Shown here: piece by piece, positions 35,034 through 43,685 of the stretch
How the letters are laid out: every line of letters begins with the position of its first letter
Position numbering within the stretch: position 1 is the first letter of the stretch
DNA from: Ignavibacteriota bacterium
GTDB taxonomy: Bacteria; Bacteroidota; Ignavibacteria; UBA10030; UBA6906
Assembly: GCA_003158475.1 (NCBI GenBank)
Contig: PMJR01000073.1
Location: 1-44,527, forward strand
DNA length: 44,527 nt
Direction: 5' to 3'
Notes under the pieces: generated by a model
Told to the model about the DNA's origin: nothing
Databases searched by the model: none
The model's input: the letters and a program-made list of their open reading frames with translations, nothing else
Position numbers and translations under genes: made by a program

Positions 35034-35045
35034 GGCGCGCGCGCC
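35034..35045. repeat. Perfect 12-bp palindrome GGCGCGCGCGCC
   Basis: It lies in the 277-base region between the divergent kinase and uppS genes. It may bind a regulator, or be chance in GC-rich DNA. The kinase side shows no TTG-N20-TA promoter. Confidence 0.25.
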
Positions 35046-35070
35046 AGGTCTCCCTGATCGGAGCGTTTCC

Positions 35071-35101
35071 TTGACTTTCTGCGGTAAATCAATTAAATTT
35101 T
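35071..35101 (+). promoter_or_regulatory. Promoter of the uppS-bamA-lpx unit
   Basis: TTGACT, 17 bases, TAAATT; read as TTG-N20-TAAATTTT it also fits the Bacteroidota pattern. Transcription would begin about 100 bases before GTG 35207. Confidence 0.6.
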
Positions 35102-35117
35102 CAATTCAGGATCATAA

Positions 35118-35137
35118 CGTCTCCTCGATAGGAGACG
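35118..35137 (+). promoter_or_regulatory. Leader hairpin ahead of uppS
   Basis: CGTCTCCT-CGAT-AGGAGACG is a perfect 8-bp stem with a tetraloop, near the 5' end of the predicted transcript. It hides an AGGAG sequence. A regulatory or stabilising role is inference. Confidence 0.45.
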
Positions 35138-35206
35138 CGAAATCATCACGCGAGAGTCCATTCCTTGGGAAAAGGTCCACAGCAGGCGACGGGGGAAGAC
35201 CGGAAG

Positions 35207-36001
35207 GTGCAGGAAAAGCTGCGGACGGGGGGCGAAATCCCCTGCCATATCGCCATCATCATGGATGGCAACGGCCGCTGGGCCAAGAAACGCGGGCTGC
35301 CCCGGATCGCCGGTCACACCGAGGGTGTTGAGTCGGTGCGCGACACTGTGGAGGCATGCGGCCAGCTCGGCGTGCAGTACCTGACGCTCTACGCCTTCTC
35401 GACGGAAAACTGGAAACGGCCACAGGAGGAAGTGTCGCTCCTCATGCGGCTCCTCCTGAAAGCCCTGAAGGACGAGACCGACAGGCTCAACACGAACAAT
35501 GTGCGTATTCAGGCGATCGGCGACATCGCCGCCCTCCCTCAGGAAGTCCAGAACGAACTCCTGGAAGATATTCAGAAGACGAAGGACAACACGGGGCTCA
35601 CACTGGTCCTCGCGCTCAGTTACAGCGGGCGCTGGGATCTCACCCGCGCGGTGAGGAAAATTGTGGTCGAGGCCGCGGAGCAGAGGATCACCGGGGAGCA
35701 GGTGACGGAGGAGCTTCTGGGCTCGTTCCTTTCCACGGCGGGGATCCCCGATCCTGACCTGCTCATTCGGACCAGCGGAGAGTTCCGGATCAGTAATTTT
35801 CTCCTCTGGCAGCTGGCGTACACTGAAATTTACATCACCCCGAAATTCTGGCCGGGCTTCCGGCGCGATGAACTCTATGCGGCGGTACGAGATTACCAGA
35901 AACGGGAAAGGCGGTTCGGGATGGTCAGCGAGCAGGTCCGTCCGGCTCCGCCAGAAGAGGCGCGGTTCAGCAGGCTCATCAAGAGCGTCACAGGACTCTG
36001 A
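35207..36001 (+). CDS. uppS: Undecaprenyl diphosphate synthase (UppS)
   Basis: A 264-residue cis-prenyltransferase that makes the C55 carrier for peptidoglycan and other glycans. The catalytic HIAIIMDGNGRWA motif holds the catalytic Asp; H-x-x-G in GHTEGVESV, TLYAFSTENWKRP, SYSGRWDL and the Mg-linked DLLIRTSGEFRISNFLLWQLAYTE are all in place. GTG 35207 (VQEKLRTGGEIPCHIA) gives the normal short N-terminus; TTG 35165, the track start, adds 14 residues. Neither site is certain. It heads the envelope operon, 1 base before bamA. Confidence 0.95.
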   Translation: MQEKLRTGGEIPCHIAIIMDGNGRWAKKRGLPRIAGHTEGVESVRDTVEACGQLGVQYLTLYAFSTENWKRPQEEVSLLMRLLLKALKDETDRLNTNNVRIQAIGDIAALPQEVQNELLEDIQKTKDNTGLTLVLALSYSGRWDLTRAVRKIVVEAAEQRITGEQVTEELLGSFLSTAGIPDPDLLIRTSGEFRISNFLLWQLAYTEIYITPKFWPGFRRDELYAAVRDYQKRERRFGMVSEQVRPAPPEEARFSRLIKSVTGL

Positions 36002-36002
36002 C

Positions 36003-38369
36003 ATGAAGACGGCAGCAGTGGTGCTGGTGGTCGCAGGATGCGTCCTGTGTTCATCTCTCAGCGCTCAACAGAAGACCCCTCCCCAGGAAGTTTTCAAGAT
36101 CCTCGGTGTCTCCGTCGAAGGCAACACGCTCGCCGACCCGGCCGCGATCATCGCCAACTCCGGTCTCAAGGTTGGAGACGAAGTGACCTTTCCCGGCGAT
36201 CAGATCGGGCAGGCGATCCGGCGGCTCTGGGGGCTGAAACTGTTCGAAGATGTCCAGGTCTCCATCGACAGGCGCGTGGGGAACGGGATCTATCTCCTCC
36301 TCGCGGTCAGGGAACTTCCGCGATTTGATCATACGGAGTTCGTCGGGCGCAAGGAAGTGAGCGAGGACGATATCACCAAGAAGATCGGACTTGTCAAGGG
36401 ACAGGTCTTCCAGCCGCAGGAGACCATCCGGATCCAGAAGGAGGTCAAAAAGCTCTATGAGAAGGAGGGCTATCTTCTCGCGGTGATCAAGGTCGAGGCG
36501 GTCGGGATCGACACCATGAAGAACCGCGTCATGCTCAGGATCACGGTTGATGAGGGGAACGAAGTCCAGGTTGACCACATCCGCTTCCAGGGGAACAGTG
36601 CCTTCACCGACGGAGATCTCCGCGGGGCGATGGACGAGACCTCGGAGAAACACTGGTGGAAGTTCTGGTCGTCGGCGAAGTTCGACCGGAAGAAATACGG
36701 CGAGGACAAGAAGAAGATTCTGGAATTCTACCAGAAGAACGGGTACCGCGACGCGCAGGTCCTCGGGGATTCGATATGGTACTCTGCGTCGAAGGAGGAT
36801 ATGGACATCCTCATCCTGGTGAAGGAAGGGGCCCAGTACAGGATCCGCCACATCACATGGCAGGGGAACACCGTCTACTCCGCGGACGAGCTCAACCAGC
36901 GGCTCGGGATGATCTCCGGAGAGATCTACAACCAGGAGAAGTTCGACCACAACCTTCGCGGCAACGAATCGCAGAACGACGTGGCATCGCTCTACCTGGA
37001 CAACGGGTACCTCAGGGTGAATATGGAACCGACCGAGACGCGGGTGGGCGAGGACTCCGTCGATATCGCGATCAACGTGTACGAGATGAACCAGTTCAAA
37101 ATCGGACACGTGAGCATACGCGGAAACACAAAGACGCAGGAGAAGGTGATCCGCCGCGAGCTCTACACCCGGCCGGGGGACTATTTCAGCCGCGCGGCGA
37201 TAATGAGGAGCATCCGCCAGCTCTCAGTGTTGAACTACTTTAATCCGGAAAAGATCAAGCCCGACTACAACCTGGTGGACGACAAGACCGTCGACCTGAC
37301 GTACGAAGTGGAGGAGAAATCGAGCGACAACATCAACGCCTCGGTCGGCTACAGCGGGGCGTTCGGCGTGACGGGGGCGCTCGGGTTCACGATCAACAAC
37401 TTCGCCATCAGCGAACCGCTTACCGGCGGTGCGGGGCAGATCCTGAACTTTGAATGGCAGTTCGGTGAGGGCTCGCGTTTCAGGACATTCAGCCTCGGAT
37501 TCACGGAGCCATGGTTGATGGGAGAGCCGACTCTCTTCGGGGTGACGTTGTTCGACACCCGCCAGATCTACGGGTTCGACCTGCAGCAGACCGGCGCGTC
37601 GATTCGGATCGGCCGCCGCTTCAAATGGCCGGACGACTTCTTCCGGGGCGACTGGATCCTGAACGGCCAGTTCAACAACGTCCGCGCGGGCGAGGGGATC
37701 TACAGGGAAGGGGTATCGCAACAGGTGAGCGTGACGCAGATAATCACCCGGAACAGCATCGACAATCCGATCTTCCCGACGTTCGGATCCAACGTGTCGC
37801 TGTCGATTCAAATGTCCGGAGGGCCGGCCCTCCCGGGGAATATCAACTTCACCAAGTGGATATTCTCGTCGGAATGGTATCTCCCGATGTTCAACAGCAC
37901 CCGCGTGGCGTTGTACTGGAGTTCGCTGTACGGCTATCTTGCGCCCATGGGCTCGTCACTCATCAACCCGATCGACGAGTTCATCATGGGGGGGACGGGA
38001 CTCGGGTATGTCGCCACGACGCCGTTGCGGGGATACGACGACCAGTCCATTGGCGTCCGGAACGCTTCGGGGACGGTGGCGTACGGGAATGTGATGACGA
38101 AGCAGACGCTCGAGCTGAGGCTTGCGGCGGCGCTCAACCCCATCCCGATCTATTTCCTCCTGTTCGCGGAGGGGGGAAATGTCTTCCCGACCCTTGCGGA
38201 GGCGAATTTCTTCGACCTGAAGCGCTCGGTCGGCTTCGGCGCCCGCGTCCAGATTCAACCGATCGGGTTGCTCGGGTTCGATTACGGCTACGGGTTCGAC
38301 AGCGTTGTTCCCGGCTCGCTCGCTGCCTCCGGGTGGCATTTCCATTTCCAGTTCGGCCGTGGCTTCTGA
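36003..38369 (+). CDS. bamA: Outer-membrane assembly factor BamA
   Basis: A 788-residue Omp85 protein that inserts beta-barrel proteins. Signal peptide MKTAAVVLVVAGCVLCSSLSAQQ, five POTRA domains (~30-430, e.g. IRFQGNSAFTDGDLRGAM and ITWQGNTVYSADELNQRL), then a 16-strand barrel. The barrel carries the L6 PLRGYDD motif, equivalent to VRGF. The track starts inside uppS; ATG 36003 has AGGA upstream. It belongs to a run that also makes lipid A. Confidence 0.97.
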   Translation: MKTAAVVLVVAGCVLCSSLSAQQKTPPQEVFKILGVSVEGNTLADPAAIIANSGLKVGDEVTFPGDQIGQAIRRLWGLKLFEDVQVSIDRRVGNGIYLLLAVRELPRFDHTEFVGRKEVSEDDITKKIGLVKGQVFQPQETIRIQKEVKKLYEKEGYLLAVIKVEAVGIDTMKNRVMLRITVDEGNEVQVDHIRFQGNSAFTDGDLRGAMDETSEKHWWKFWSSAKFDRKKYGEDKKKILEFYQKNGYRDAQVLGDSIWYSASKEDMDILILVKEGAQYRIRHITWQGNTVYSADELNQRLGMISGEIYNQEKFDHNLRGNESQNDVASLYLDNGYLRVNMEPTETRVGEDSVDIAINVYEMNQFKIGHVSIRGNTKTQEKVIRRELYTRPGDYFSRAAIMRSIRQLSVLNYFNPEKIKPDYNLVDDKTVDLTYEVEEKSSDNINASVGYSGAFGVTGALGFTINNFAISEPLTGGAGQILNFEWQFGEGSRFRTFSLGFTEPWLMGEPTLFGVTLFDTRQIYGFDLQQTGASIRIGRRFKWPDDFFRGDWILNGQFNNVRAGEGIYREGVSQQVSVTQIITRNSIDNPIFPTFGSNVSLSIQMSGGPALPGNINFTKWIFSSEWYLPMFNSTRVALYWSSLYGYLAPMGSSLINPIDEFIMGGTGLGYVATTPLRGYDDQSIGVRNASGTVAYGNVMTKQTLELRLAAALNPIPIYFLLFAEGGNVFPTLAEANFFDLKRSVGFGARVQIQPIGLLGFDYGYGFDSVVPGSLAASGWHFHFQFGRGF

Positions 38370-38433
38370 TGCACCGGCAAGTGTCGTTGTGTACAATAAC
38401 TATCCCAATCCCATTTCTCATATTGAGGTTCTC

Positions 38434-38958
38434 GTGAAAACTCGTTCTCTCTCTCTCATAGGTGCAGGCCTGTTGCTGTGTGCCTGTGGCGCGGGCGCGC
38501 AACAGCGCATCGCATTCGTGAATTCGACAAAGATCTTCCAGGAACTCCCCGCAGCGCAGGAAGCGCAGAGGAGGATCGACGGGATCGGCAAGCCGATGCA
38601 GGATTCCCTCGAGACGATGAAGAAGGACCTCCAGGATAAATACGCCGAGTACCAGAAAAAGGAAGCGCTTTACAACGATGCCACGAAGAAGAGCGAGCAG
38701 CAGAAGCTGCTGGAACAGGAGCGGGCGGTCCAGGAATACCAGCTTACCCGGTTCGGCCAGGAGGGCTTGCTGGCCAGGCATTCCGAGTCGATCATAGGCC
38801 CGATCCGCGAGCGGATCAAGGCGGCGATCGGCGCAGTTGCCAGGGAATTGAAGTACAACTTCGTGTTTGACAAGACCGAGCAGATCCAGATCCTCCTGTA
38901 TGGCGATCCGAAGGACGATATCACGTTCAAGGTCATCGACAGGCTGAGACGCGGCTAG
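38434..38958 (+). CDS. Skp/OmpH-like periplasmic chaperone, first copy
   Basis: A 174-residue exported protein with a signal ending CACGAGAQQ. The family head RIAFVNSTKIFQELPAAQEAQRRID and a long lysine/glutamate coiled coil (residues ~45-125) match Skp, which carries unfolded outer-membrane proteins. The cysteine before GAGA may be a lipobox. GTG 38434 has GAGGT upstream and is preferred to the tracked start in bamA. The tail FNFVFDKTEQIQILLYGDPKDDITFKVID is typical of the FCB group. Confidence 0.9.
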   Translation: MKTRSLSLIGAGLLLCACGAGAQQRIAFVNSTKIFQELPAAQEAQRRIDGIGKPMQDSLETMKKDLQDKYAEYQKKEALYNDATKKSEQQKLLEQERAVQEYQLTRFGQEGLLARHSESIIGPIRERIKAAIGAVARELKYNFVFDKTEQIQILLYGDPKDDITFKVIDRLRRG

Positions 38959-38979
38959 CACACACCCGGAGGGGAAGGA

Positions 38980-39498
38980 ATGAGACGATTAGCGGTGGCC
39001 ATGCTTCTCGCGCTGGCGTGTGCGGGGACCGCGGCGCAGATGAAGATCGGGCATATCAACTCCGAGACGATCATGCAGACGCTCCCGGAGGCGATCGATG
39101 CCCAGAAGTCGATTGATGCGCTGGTGGCCGGGTGGGAAGCGGACATGCAGAAGATGCAGGCGGAGTGGAAGAAGAAGTTCGACGACTACGACAGGCGGAA
39201 GCTGATCCTCACGGATCAGGTCCGGGTGGACCAGGAGCGCGAACTACGCGAGCTCGATCAGAGCGTTACCGATTTCCGCACCAAGAAGTTCGGGCAGAAC
39301 GGCGAGCTGTTTCAGAAGCAGAACGAGATCATGAAGCCGATCCAGAACAAGATGTTCCACGTCCTCGAAGAAATCGCCAAGGACGACGGATACGATTACA
39401 TCTTCGACCGGAGCGGCGAGATCCTCGTCCTGTACGCCAACGACAAGTACGACCTGACCCAGCGTGTCCTGCAGCGCATGCAGACGTTCGGGAAATAA
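38980..39498 (+). CDS. Skp/OmpH-like periplasmic chaperone, second copy
   Basis: A 172-residue paralogue of the preceding gene. Signal MRRLAVAMLLALACAGTAAQ, head KIGHINSETIMQTLPEAIDAQKSID, coiled coil ~45-120 and the tail YDYIFDRSGEILVLYAN with DLTQRVLQRM. ATG 38980 follows GGAGGGGAAGGA, a strong ribosome-binding site. Tandem Skp copies after bamA are usual in Bacteroidota and relatives. It is 15 bases upstream of lpxD. Confidence 0.93.
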   Translation: MRRLAVAMLLALACAGTAAQMKIGHINSETIMQTLPEAIDAQKSIDALVAGWEADMQKMQAEWKKKFDDYDRRKLILTDQVRVDQERELRELDQSVTDFRTKKFGQNGELFQKQNEIMKPIQNKMFHVLEEIAKDDGYDYIFDRSGEILVLYANDKYDLTQRVLQRMQTFGK

Positions 39499-39513
39499 CC
39501 CGTCACCCCGCCC

Positions 39514-40584
39514 ATGATGACCGTCCGTGACATCGCGGCCGTGCTCGGCGCCGCCGTTGAAGGGGATGCAGCGACGGGGATCGGGCGGGTAGCCAAGATT
39601 GATGAGGCGGGTCCCGGCGACATCAGCTTCCTGGCCAACCCGAAATACCAGAAGTACCTCGACACGACGCTGGCATCTGCCGTGATCATCGGCAGAACCG
39701 TGGAGGCTCCCGGACGGACCGGCCCGCCGCGGCCGGTGTTCCTTCGCGTGGACGATCCATATGCTTCGTTTCTGAAGGTCCTCCTCCTGTTTCACCCTCC
39801 AGAAGATCCCCTCCCCCCCGGGATCCACCCTACGGCCGTGGTCGATCCGGGTGTGAAGCTCGGCACGGATGTCCGTATCGGGTCCCATGTCGTGGTGGGG
39901 GAGAGGAGCCGCATCGGGGACGGAACGATGATCATGCCGGGTACCGTCATCGGCAGGGACGTCACCGTCGGTGCGCGGACGCTCCTGTACGCCAACGTGA
40001 CTGTCCGCGAAGGGTGCAGGATCGGGGACCGGGTGATCATCCATTCGGGGACGGTGATCGGCAGCGATGGTTTCGGTTTCGCGCCGAAGCCCGACGGATC
40101 GTACGAGAAGATTCCCCAGCTTGGCATCGTGGCGGTGGGAGATGACGTCGAGATAGGGGCAAACTGCGCCGTGGATCGGGCGACGATGGGCGAGACACGC
40201 ATCGAGAAGGGTGCAAAGCTTGACAATCTGATCCAGGTGGCCCATAACGTGATCATCGGCGAACACACGGTGATTGCGGCACAGTCGGGAATCTCGGGAA
40301 GCACGAAAATCGGCAAGCGTAACATGATCGGCGGCCAGGTTGGATTCGCGGGCCATCTGGTCATTGGGGATGATTCGAAATGGGGAGCACAGTCCGGCGT
40401 TCACCGTTCGGTCCCCGCCTCCGGGGGGACGTACATGGGGACCCCTGCCGCCTCCTTCCGGCTGGCGTCGCGCATCATGGGCGCAATGCCACAGCTCCCG
40501 GAGGCACTGGCGACGATCCGCGAATTGAAATCCGAAGTTGAGGTTTTGCGAAGAGAGATTGAGAAGTTGAAGTCCAGGTCGTGA
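39514..40584 (+). CDS. lpxD: UDP-3-O-acylglucosamine N-acyltransferase LpxD
   Basis: A 356-residue trimeric acyltransferase adding the second hydroxyacyl chain in lipid A synthesis. An N-terminal uridine-binding domain (~1-105) is followed by a left-handed beta helix of hexapeptide repeats (VVVGERSRIGDGTMIMPG) and a C-terminal helix (EALATIRELKSEVEVLRREIEK). Catalytic H244 is in QVAHNVIIGEHTVIAAQSG. ATG 39514 or 39517 (MM) is the start. Confidence 0.97.
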   Translation: MMTVRDIAAVLGAAVEGDAATGIGRVAKIDEAGPGDISFLANPKYQKYLDTTLASAVIIGRTVEAPGRTGPPRPVFLRVDDPYASFLKVLLLFHPPEDPLPPGIHPTAVVDPGVKLGTDVRIGSHVVVGERSRIGDGTMIMPGTVIGRDVTVGARTLLYANVTVREGCRIGDRVIIHSGTVIGSDGFGFAPKPDGSYEKIPQLGIVAVGDDVEIGANCAVDRATMGETRIEKGAKLDNLIQVAHNVIIGEHTVIAAQSGISGSTKIGKRNMIGGQVGFAGHLVIGDDSKWGAQSGVHRSVPASGGTYMGTPAASFRLASRIMGAMPQLPEALATIRELKSEVEVLRREIEKLKSRS

Positions 40585-40620
40585 ACGCAATCCAAAGGGA
40601 CCCAGACCCCCGGAGCCTCC

Positions 40621-42093
40621 ATGCTCGTCCAACAGCACACGATTAAGCACCCGGTGTCGATCAGCGGCATCGGCCTCCACACCGGAAGCATCTCGACGAT
40701 GACATTCAAACCGGCTCCGGAAAACTACGGCATCCGGTTCCGGCGCATAGACCTCGGAGGTTCCCCCGAGGTGCCGGCGGACGTGGACCACGTCGTCGAC
40801 ATTTCGAGGGGCACGACGATCGAAGTGGGCGAGGCCCGGATCCACACCGTTGAACATGTCATGGCGGCTCTGGTGGGACTCCAGGTCGACAATGTACTGA
40901 TCGAACTGGACGCCAATGAACCCCCTGTCGGTGACGGGAGCGCAAAGCCCTATGTGGACGTCCTTCTGAAGGCGGGCTTCGAGAAGCAGAACGCCCCGAA
41001 AGACTACCTGATCATCGACCAGACGGTCCACTACCACAACGAAGAGAAGAAGGTCGACATCGTCGCGCTGCCGACGGACGACTACCGCATCACGGTGATG
41101 GTCGACTATAATAACCCGGCGCTGGGAAGCCAGCATACAGGTCTCTTTAACCTGGAAAAGGAGTTTGTTGAGGAATTTGCCCCCTGCCGGACGTTCTGCT
41201 TTCTCCACGAGATCGAGGTCCTTCACTCGCAGGGACTCATCCGCGGAGGGAACCTCGACAATGCGATCGTGATCGTCGACAGGGATCTCGGCGACGCGGA
41301 GATCAAACGCATTTCCACGAAGCTGGGGATCAAGGATGCCGTCATCCTCGGGAGCAGCGGCGTACTCAATAACAGGCCGCTTCATTTCCCGAACGAGCCG
41401 GCGCGCCACAAACTCCTCGACGTCATGGGCGACCTCGCACTCATCGGCGTTCCCCTGAAGGCCCAGATACTCGCCGCCCGTCCCGGCCATGCCAGCAACA
41501 TCGAGTTTGCCCGGATGGTGCGTAAGCTCTACCAGCAAAAGAAGCTCATCAGGCGATATCAGCACGAGCGGAAAGAAGGGGTGGTCTTCGACATCAACGC
41601 GATAAAGAAGATCTTGCCGCACCGCTATCCCTTTCTCCTCATCGACAAGATCATCGAGTTCCAGATGGACGAGAAGATTGTCGGTGTGAAAAACGTGACG
41701 GCGAACGAGCCGTTTTTCGAAGGGCACTTCCCCGGCCGCCCCGTGATGCCCGGCGTCCTGATCCTCGAGGGGATGGGTCAGACCGGGGGAATTCTGCTTC
41801 TGAACGGCATCGAGAACCCCGGCGACAAGCTTGTGTTCTTCATGGCGATCAACAACGCCAAATTCCGCAAACCGGTCCTTCCGGGGGACCAGCTGGTCTT
41901 TGAACTTACAATGGTGAGCCGGAAAAGCAGAATCTGCCAGATGAAGGGTCTCGCCTTCGTGGACGGGACGCTGGTCGCGGAAGCCGAGCTCCTCGCGTCG
42001 ATCGTTCCACGTGCTGAAGGACCACAGGAGGCGGCGGGCGGGAACGGCGGACAGCCGAATCCTCTCTCCCGGTCCACCCCCACAATGAACTGA
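40621..42093 (+). CDS. lpxC/fabZ: Fused LpxC deacetylase / FabZ dehydratase
   Basis: A 490-residue fusion. Residues 1-~315 are LpxC, the zinc deacetylase that commits to lipid A: ligands H79 (HTVEHVMAAL), H263 and D267 (HKLLDVMGD), and general acid H290 in RPGHASN. Residues ~323-465 are FabZ hydroxyacyl-ACP dehydratase: HRYPFLLIDKI (from H334), catalytic H369 and E383 in FFEGHFPGRPVMPGVLILE. The last 25 residues are disordered. This fusion is known from the Bacteroidota/Chlorobiota/Ignavibacteriota group. It shares the hydroxyacyl-ACP pool between lipid A and fatty-acid synthesis. lpxA follows after 7 bases. Confidence 0.98.
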   Translation: MLVQQHTIKHPVSISGIGLHTGSISTMTFKPAPENYGIRFRRIDLGGSPEVPADVDHVVDISRGTTIEVGEARIHTVEHVMAALVGLQVDNVLIELDANEPPVGDGSAKPYVDVLLKAGFEKQNAPKDYLIIDQTVHYHNEEKKVDIVALPTDDYRITVMVDYNNPALGSQHTGLFNLEKEFVEEFAPCRTFCFLHEIEVLHSQGLIRGGNLDNAIVIVDRDLGDAEIKRISTKLGIKDAVILGSSGVLNNRPLHFPNEPARHKLLDVMGDLALIGVPLKAQILAARPGHASNIEFARMVRKLYQQKKLIRRYQHERKEGVVFDINAIKKILPHRYPFLLIDKIIEFQMDEKIVGVKNVTANEPFFEGHFPGRPVMPGVLILEGMGQTGGILLLNGIENPGDKLVFFMAINNAKFRKPVLPGDQLVFELTMVSRKSRICQMKGLAFVDGTLVAEAELLASIVPRAEGPQEAAGGNGGQPNPLSRSTPTMN

Positions 42094-42100
42094 ACCCCGC

Positions 42101-42901
42101 ATGAGCATTGCCATTGATCCACGTGCCGCGGTGAGCCCGAAGGCCCGCCTCGGCACGAATGTTTCGATCGGCCCCTTCACGATCGTCGAAGACGGGGCGG
42201 TGATCGGCGACGGCACCACCGTCGCCGGGAATGCTCTGATCGCCCTCGGTGCGCGGATCGGGAGGGACTGCCGCATTCATCACGGTGCCGTGATCGGTCA
42301 CGCACCTCAGGATCTCAAGTACGATAACGAACCGTCGACCTGCGAAATCGGCGACAGGACCACCGTCCGGGAGTACGCGGTGTTCCACCGGGGGACGGGT
42401 GAGGGAGGGCGTACAGTAATCGGAAACGATTGCTTTTTCATGGCCTACACACACATCGCCCACGATTGCATTCTCGGCGACCATGTCATCATGGCGAATG
42501 CGTCGATGCTCGCCGGTCATATCCGTGTGGAAGACTGGGTGACGATCGGGGGGATCACGCCGGTCCACCAGTTCGTCAACATCGGCCAGCATGCGATGAT
42601 TGGCGGTGGTCTGCGTGTCCCCAAGGACGTCCCTCCCTATGTCCTGGCAGGAGGCGAGCCTCTTGTGTTCGAAGGGCTCAATTCAATCGGGCTGAGGCGG
42701 CGCGGGTTCATGCCGGAGGTCATCGACGCGCTCGATCGCGCCTATGTCCTGATTTACAGATCCGGGCTCAACGTCTCGCAGGGCCTGGCGCGGATCAGGG
42801 AGGACGCGTCGCTTGCCGGCGTCAGGGAGGTGCAGAATGTGATCGAATTCATTGTGAAGAGCAAACGAGGAATCATTTCCGCCCCGCGCATCAGGCACTG
42901 A
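42101..42901 (+). CDS. lpxA: UDP-N-acetylglucosamine acyltransferase LpxA
   Basis: A 266-residue trimeric acyltransferase for the first lipid A step. Left-handed beta helix to ~residue 190 and a helical C-terminus; H118 and catalytic H121 lie in YTHIAHDCILGDHV; GGLRVPKDVPPYVLAGG and NSIGLRRRGF are family-typical. It starts 7 bases after lpxC/fabZ and ends 3 bases before the lipoate gene. Confidence 0.97.
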   Translation: MSIAIDPRAAVSPKARLGTNVSIGPFTIVEDGAVIGDGTTVAGNALIALGARIGRDCRIHHGAVIGHAPQDLKYDNEPSTCEIGDRTTVREYAVFHRGTGEGGRTVIGNDCFFMAYTHIAHDCILGDHVIMANASMLAGHIRVEDWVTIGGITPVHQFVNIGQHAMIGGGLRVPKDVPPYVLAGGEPLVFEGLNSIGLRRRGFMPEVIDALDRAYVLIYRSGLNVSQGLARIREDASLAGVREVQNVIEFIVKSKRGIISAPRIRH

Positions 42902-42904
42902 GCG

Positions 42905-43678
42905 ATGTCCCTTCCACTCTGGAACTTTATCGATTCAGGCGAGCAGACCGGCGCCTTCAACATGGCCCTCGATGAATCGCTCGCCCGCGCCCTCGCAGAC
43001 TCAGGAGGGACTCCCTCGCTCCGCCTCTTCCGGTGGAGACCGTGGGCGATCTCCCTCGGGTACAACCAGGGGGCGGAGGAACTCGACGCGCCGCGATGCG
43101 CTCGGGACGGCGTCGATATCGTCCGGAGGCCGACCGGGGGGCGCGCGATACTCCATGCCGAAGAGCTCACCTACAGCGTGGTGATGCCGGCGGAAAGAAA
43201 GAGCATCCTCCAGGTCTACAACGAGATCAGCGCAGCCCTGGTGCGGGGCCTCGCCCTCTATGGTGTCGATGTGTCGCTGCAAAAATCCCAGCCTGATTTT
43301 GCAAAGGAATACCGCTCGTCCTCCTCCATCCCCTGTTTTGCGAGCTCTGCCCGCTATGAAATTGAATGGCGTGGACGGAAGCTCGTCGGGAGCGCGCAGC
43401 GCCGGTTCAGCGGACCGGGGGGCGACGTGGTGCTGCAGCACGGGTCGATCCTCTGCGGTGACGCTCACCTCCGGCTGGCCGACTACCTCGCCGCTCCCGT
43501 CGCGGAGGCGCGCGGGCGAATCCGGACCTCATTGCGGGAGAGGACGGCCGATCTGCGTATGATCACCGGTGGGCCCGTCGGCATGGGCCCTCTCGGCGAG
43601 TGCATCCGCCGGGGATTCGAAGAGGCGTGGGACCTGGCGTTCACGTCGCCTGCGGGCATCCACACACAAACGGCATGA
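42905..43678 (+). CDS. Octanoyltransferase/lipoate ligase family (LipM-like)
   Basis: A 257-residue protein of the BPL/LplA/LipB fold. [19 protein letters not shown] and K159 in [11 protein letters not shown] are the fold's substrate-binding signature. A cysteine, C144, in [13 protein letters not shown] sits where LipM octanoyltransferases keep their catalytic cysteine, favouring transfer of octanoyl groups to lipoyl domains over ATP-dependent lipoate ligation. No separate C-terminal ligase domain. Placement between lpxA and panB puts it in a cofactor/lipid-linked run. Confidence 0.88.
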   Translation: MSLPLWNFIDSGEQTGAFNMALDESLARALADSGGTPSLRLFRWRPWAISLGYNQGAEELDAPRCARDGVDIVRRPTGGRAILHAEELTYSVVMPAERKSILQVYNEISAALVRGLALYGVDVSLQKSQPDFAKEYRSSSSIPCFASSARYEIEWRGRKLVGSAQRRFSGPGGDVVLQHGSILCGDAHLRLADYLAAPVAEARGRIRTSLRERTADLRMITGGPVGMGPLGECIRRGFEEAWDLAFTSPAGIHTQTA

Positions 43679-43685
43679 GGGACAC

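Noticed and set aside
39244-42276. 1010-aa minus-strand ORF
   Set aside because: Lies opposite lpxD, lpxC/fabZ and part of the Skp gene; composition is arginine/histidine/aspartate-rich as expected for an antisense shadow in GC-rich DNA.
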